Shown here: piece after piece, positions 13,026 to 13,384 of the stretch
Layout: the number at the start of each line of letters is the position of its first letter
Numbering within the stretch: position 1 is the stretch's first letter
Assembly: GCA_938021445.1 (NCBI GenBank)
Contig: CALIGR010000162.1
Coordinates: 1 to 13,384 of the forward strand
Length of the DNA stretch: 13,384 bases
Source of the DNA: an uncultured Candidatus Altimarinota bacterium
Lineage (GTDB): Bacteria; Patescibacteriota; Gracilibacteria; UBA4473
Direction: 5' to 3'
Notes under the pieces: model-generated
Database searches by the model: none
What the model was told of the DNA's origin: nothing
What the model saw: only the letters and a program-made list of their open reading frames with translations
Translations under genes and position numbers: made by a program

Positions 13026-13054
13026 ATCATAAAAACCTACTCGACCCTTGCCAA
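13026..13054 (-). promoter_or_regulatory. Sigma70-type promoter of ssb
   Basis: TTGGCA (13054-13049) and TATGAT (13031-13026) on the minus strand are exactly 17 nt apart, and each matches consensus at 5 of 6 positions. Transcription should start near 13019, giving a leader of about 40 nt that is T-rich and without a strong Shine-Dalgarno. This differs from the leaderless pattern of other genes here. Confidence 0.7.
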
Positions 13055-13134
13055 GTTTTTTTGACGCACTTAATTCAGACAAAAATCAGAAACAGAACGA
13101 TAAAATCAGTCTCTGACTTATCTATCTCCGCTAT

Positions 13135-13162
13135 TTGCAACCCAAACAAAAATAACTATAGA
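13135..13162 (+). promoter_or_regulatory. Weak candidate promoter of the ECF sigma gene
   Basis: TTGCAA (13135-13140) and TATAGA (13157-13162) are 16 nt apart, each 4/6 to consensus, about 36 nt before ATG 13199. ECF genes often use their own promoter type instead, which I cannot identify from one copy. The rest of the 218-bp ssb-sigma gap shows only AT-rich sequence. Confidence 0.25.
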
Positions 13163-13198
13163 CAATAAAGACGGTTCTCAAAAAGCTGCCAAAAACCA

Positions 13199-13384
13199 AT
13201 GAAGCCAACTCCTCAAGAACTCAGCCAACTCATGCAGCGCGCGAAAGCGGGGGAAAGTGAAGCTTTTTCAATTTTATACGAGGCCTTCTATACCCCTATC
13301 TTCCGTTTTATCCTTTCTAAAGTTCAAGACCGAGAGCAAGCTGAGGATATTCTCCAAACAACTTTTTTAAAAGCCTTTAAGGCT
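13199..13384 (+). CDS. ECF-type RNA polymerase sigma factor, N-terminal fragment
   Basis: The first 62 codons are present and the frame runs off the right edge. The sequence matches sigma-70 region 2 of ECF factors: an acidic-amphipathic helix with AKAGESEAFSILYEAFYTPIFRFI (about 15-38), then DREQAEDILQTTFLKAF (about 45-61), where AEDxxQxTFxxaF is the family hallmark of region 2.1-2.2 that contacts the RNA polymerase beta' subunit. Regions 2.3-2.4 and 4 and any anti-sigma partner are outside. ATG 13199 fits the normal short N-terminus; no Shine-Dalgarno precedes it. It is divergent from ssb. ECF factors usually direct envelope or stress regulons, but the target here is unknown. Confidence 0.9.
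   Translation, partial: MKPTPQELSQLMQRAKAGESEAFSILYEAFYTPIFRFILSKVQDREQAEDILQTTFLKAFKA

Overview
The window is a compact, AT-leaning bacterial chromosome segment made mostly of conserved housekeeping genes plus two large secreted surface proteins. There is no phage, transposon, CRISPR array, rRNA or tRNA that I can see. Small intergenic gaps, an alpha2-type glycyl-tRNA synthetase, few Shine-Dalgarno sequences and secreted proteins with a Gram-positive-like surface layout (SLH repeats, C-terminal membrane anchor) suggest a Patescibacteria/CPR-type lineage, perhaps Peregrinibacteria-like. That placement is an inference from general character, not from a marker I can prove. TGA is used as a stop at the end of dnaA, which argues against the UGA=Gly code of Gracilibacteria/Absconditabacteria.

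Layout, left to right. A truncated DsbA-like thioredoxin-fold protein (+) ends at a bidirectional terminator. Facing it on the minus strand are two small unknown genes and a DEAD-box RNA helicase with a Gly/Arg/Ser-rich tail; the helicase has no ATG, GTG or TTG in frame at its conserved N-terminus. Divergent from it on the plus strand are glyS, then purA and dnaA, which sit 4 nt apart as an operon. Two perfect DnaA boxes lie in the 25 bp before the purA start, next to T-rich repeats resembling a DNA-unwinding element. dnaA converges on, and overlaps by 15 bp, a minus-strand block: ssb, ndk, an SLH-RlpA-CAP fusion protein, a fibronectin-III/Ig-like surface protein and an RsuA/RluB-type pseudouridine synthase. 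At the right edge an ECF-type sigma factor starts on the plus strand, divergent from ssb, and runs off the window.

Functionally, the centre links purine nucleotide supply (PurA) with replication initiation (DnaA), probably under DnaA feedback control. The right block combines DNA binding (SSB), nucleotide balance (Ndk), envelope remodelling and display (RlpA/CAP and FN3 proteins) and ribosome modification. Five genes have a -10-like hexamer only 5-8 nt before the start codon, which points to frequent leaderless transcription; only rluB has a strong AGGAGG.

I do not see an obviously new multi-gene system. The points most worth a second look are the missing canonical start of the helicase, the DnaA-box-controlled purA-dnaA operon (a possible origin), the leaderless promoter pattern, the SLH-RlpA-CAP fusion and the unknown two-gene cassette.
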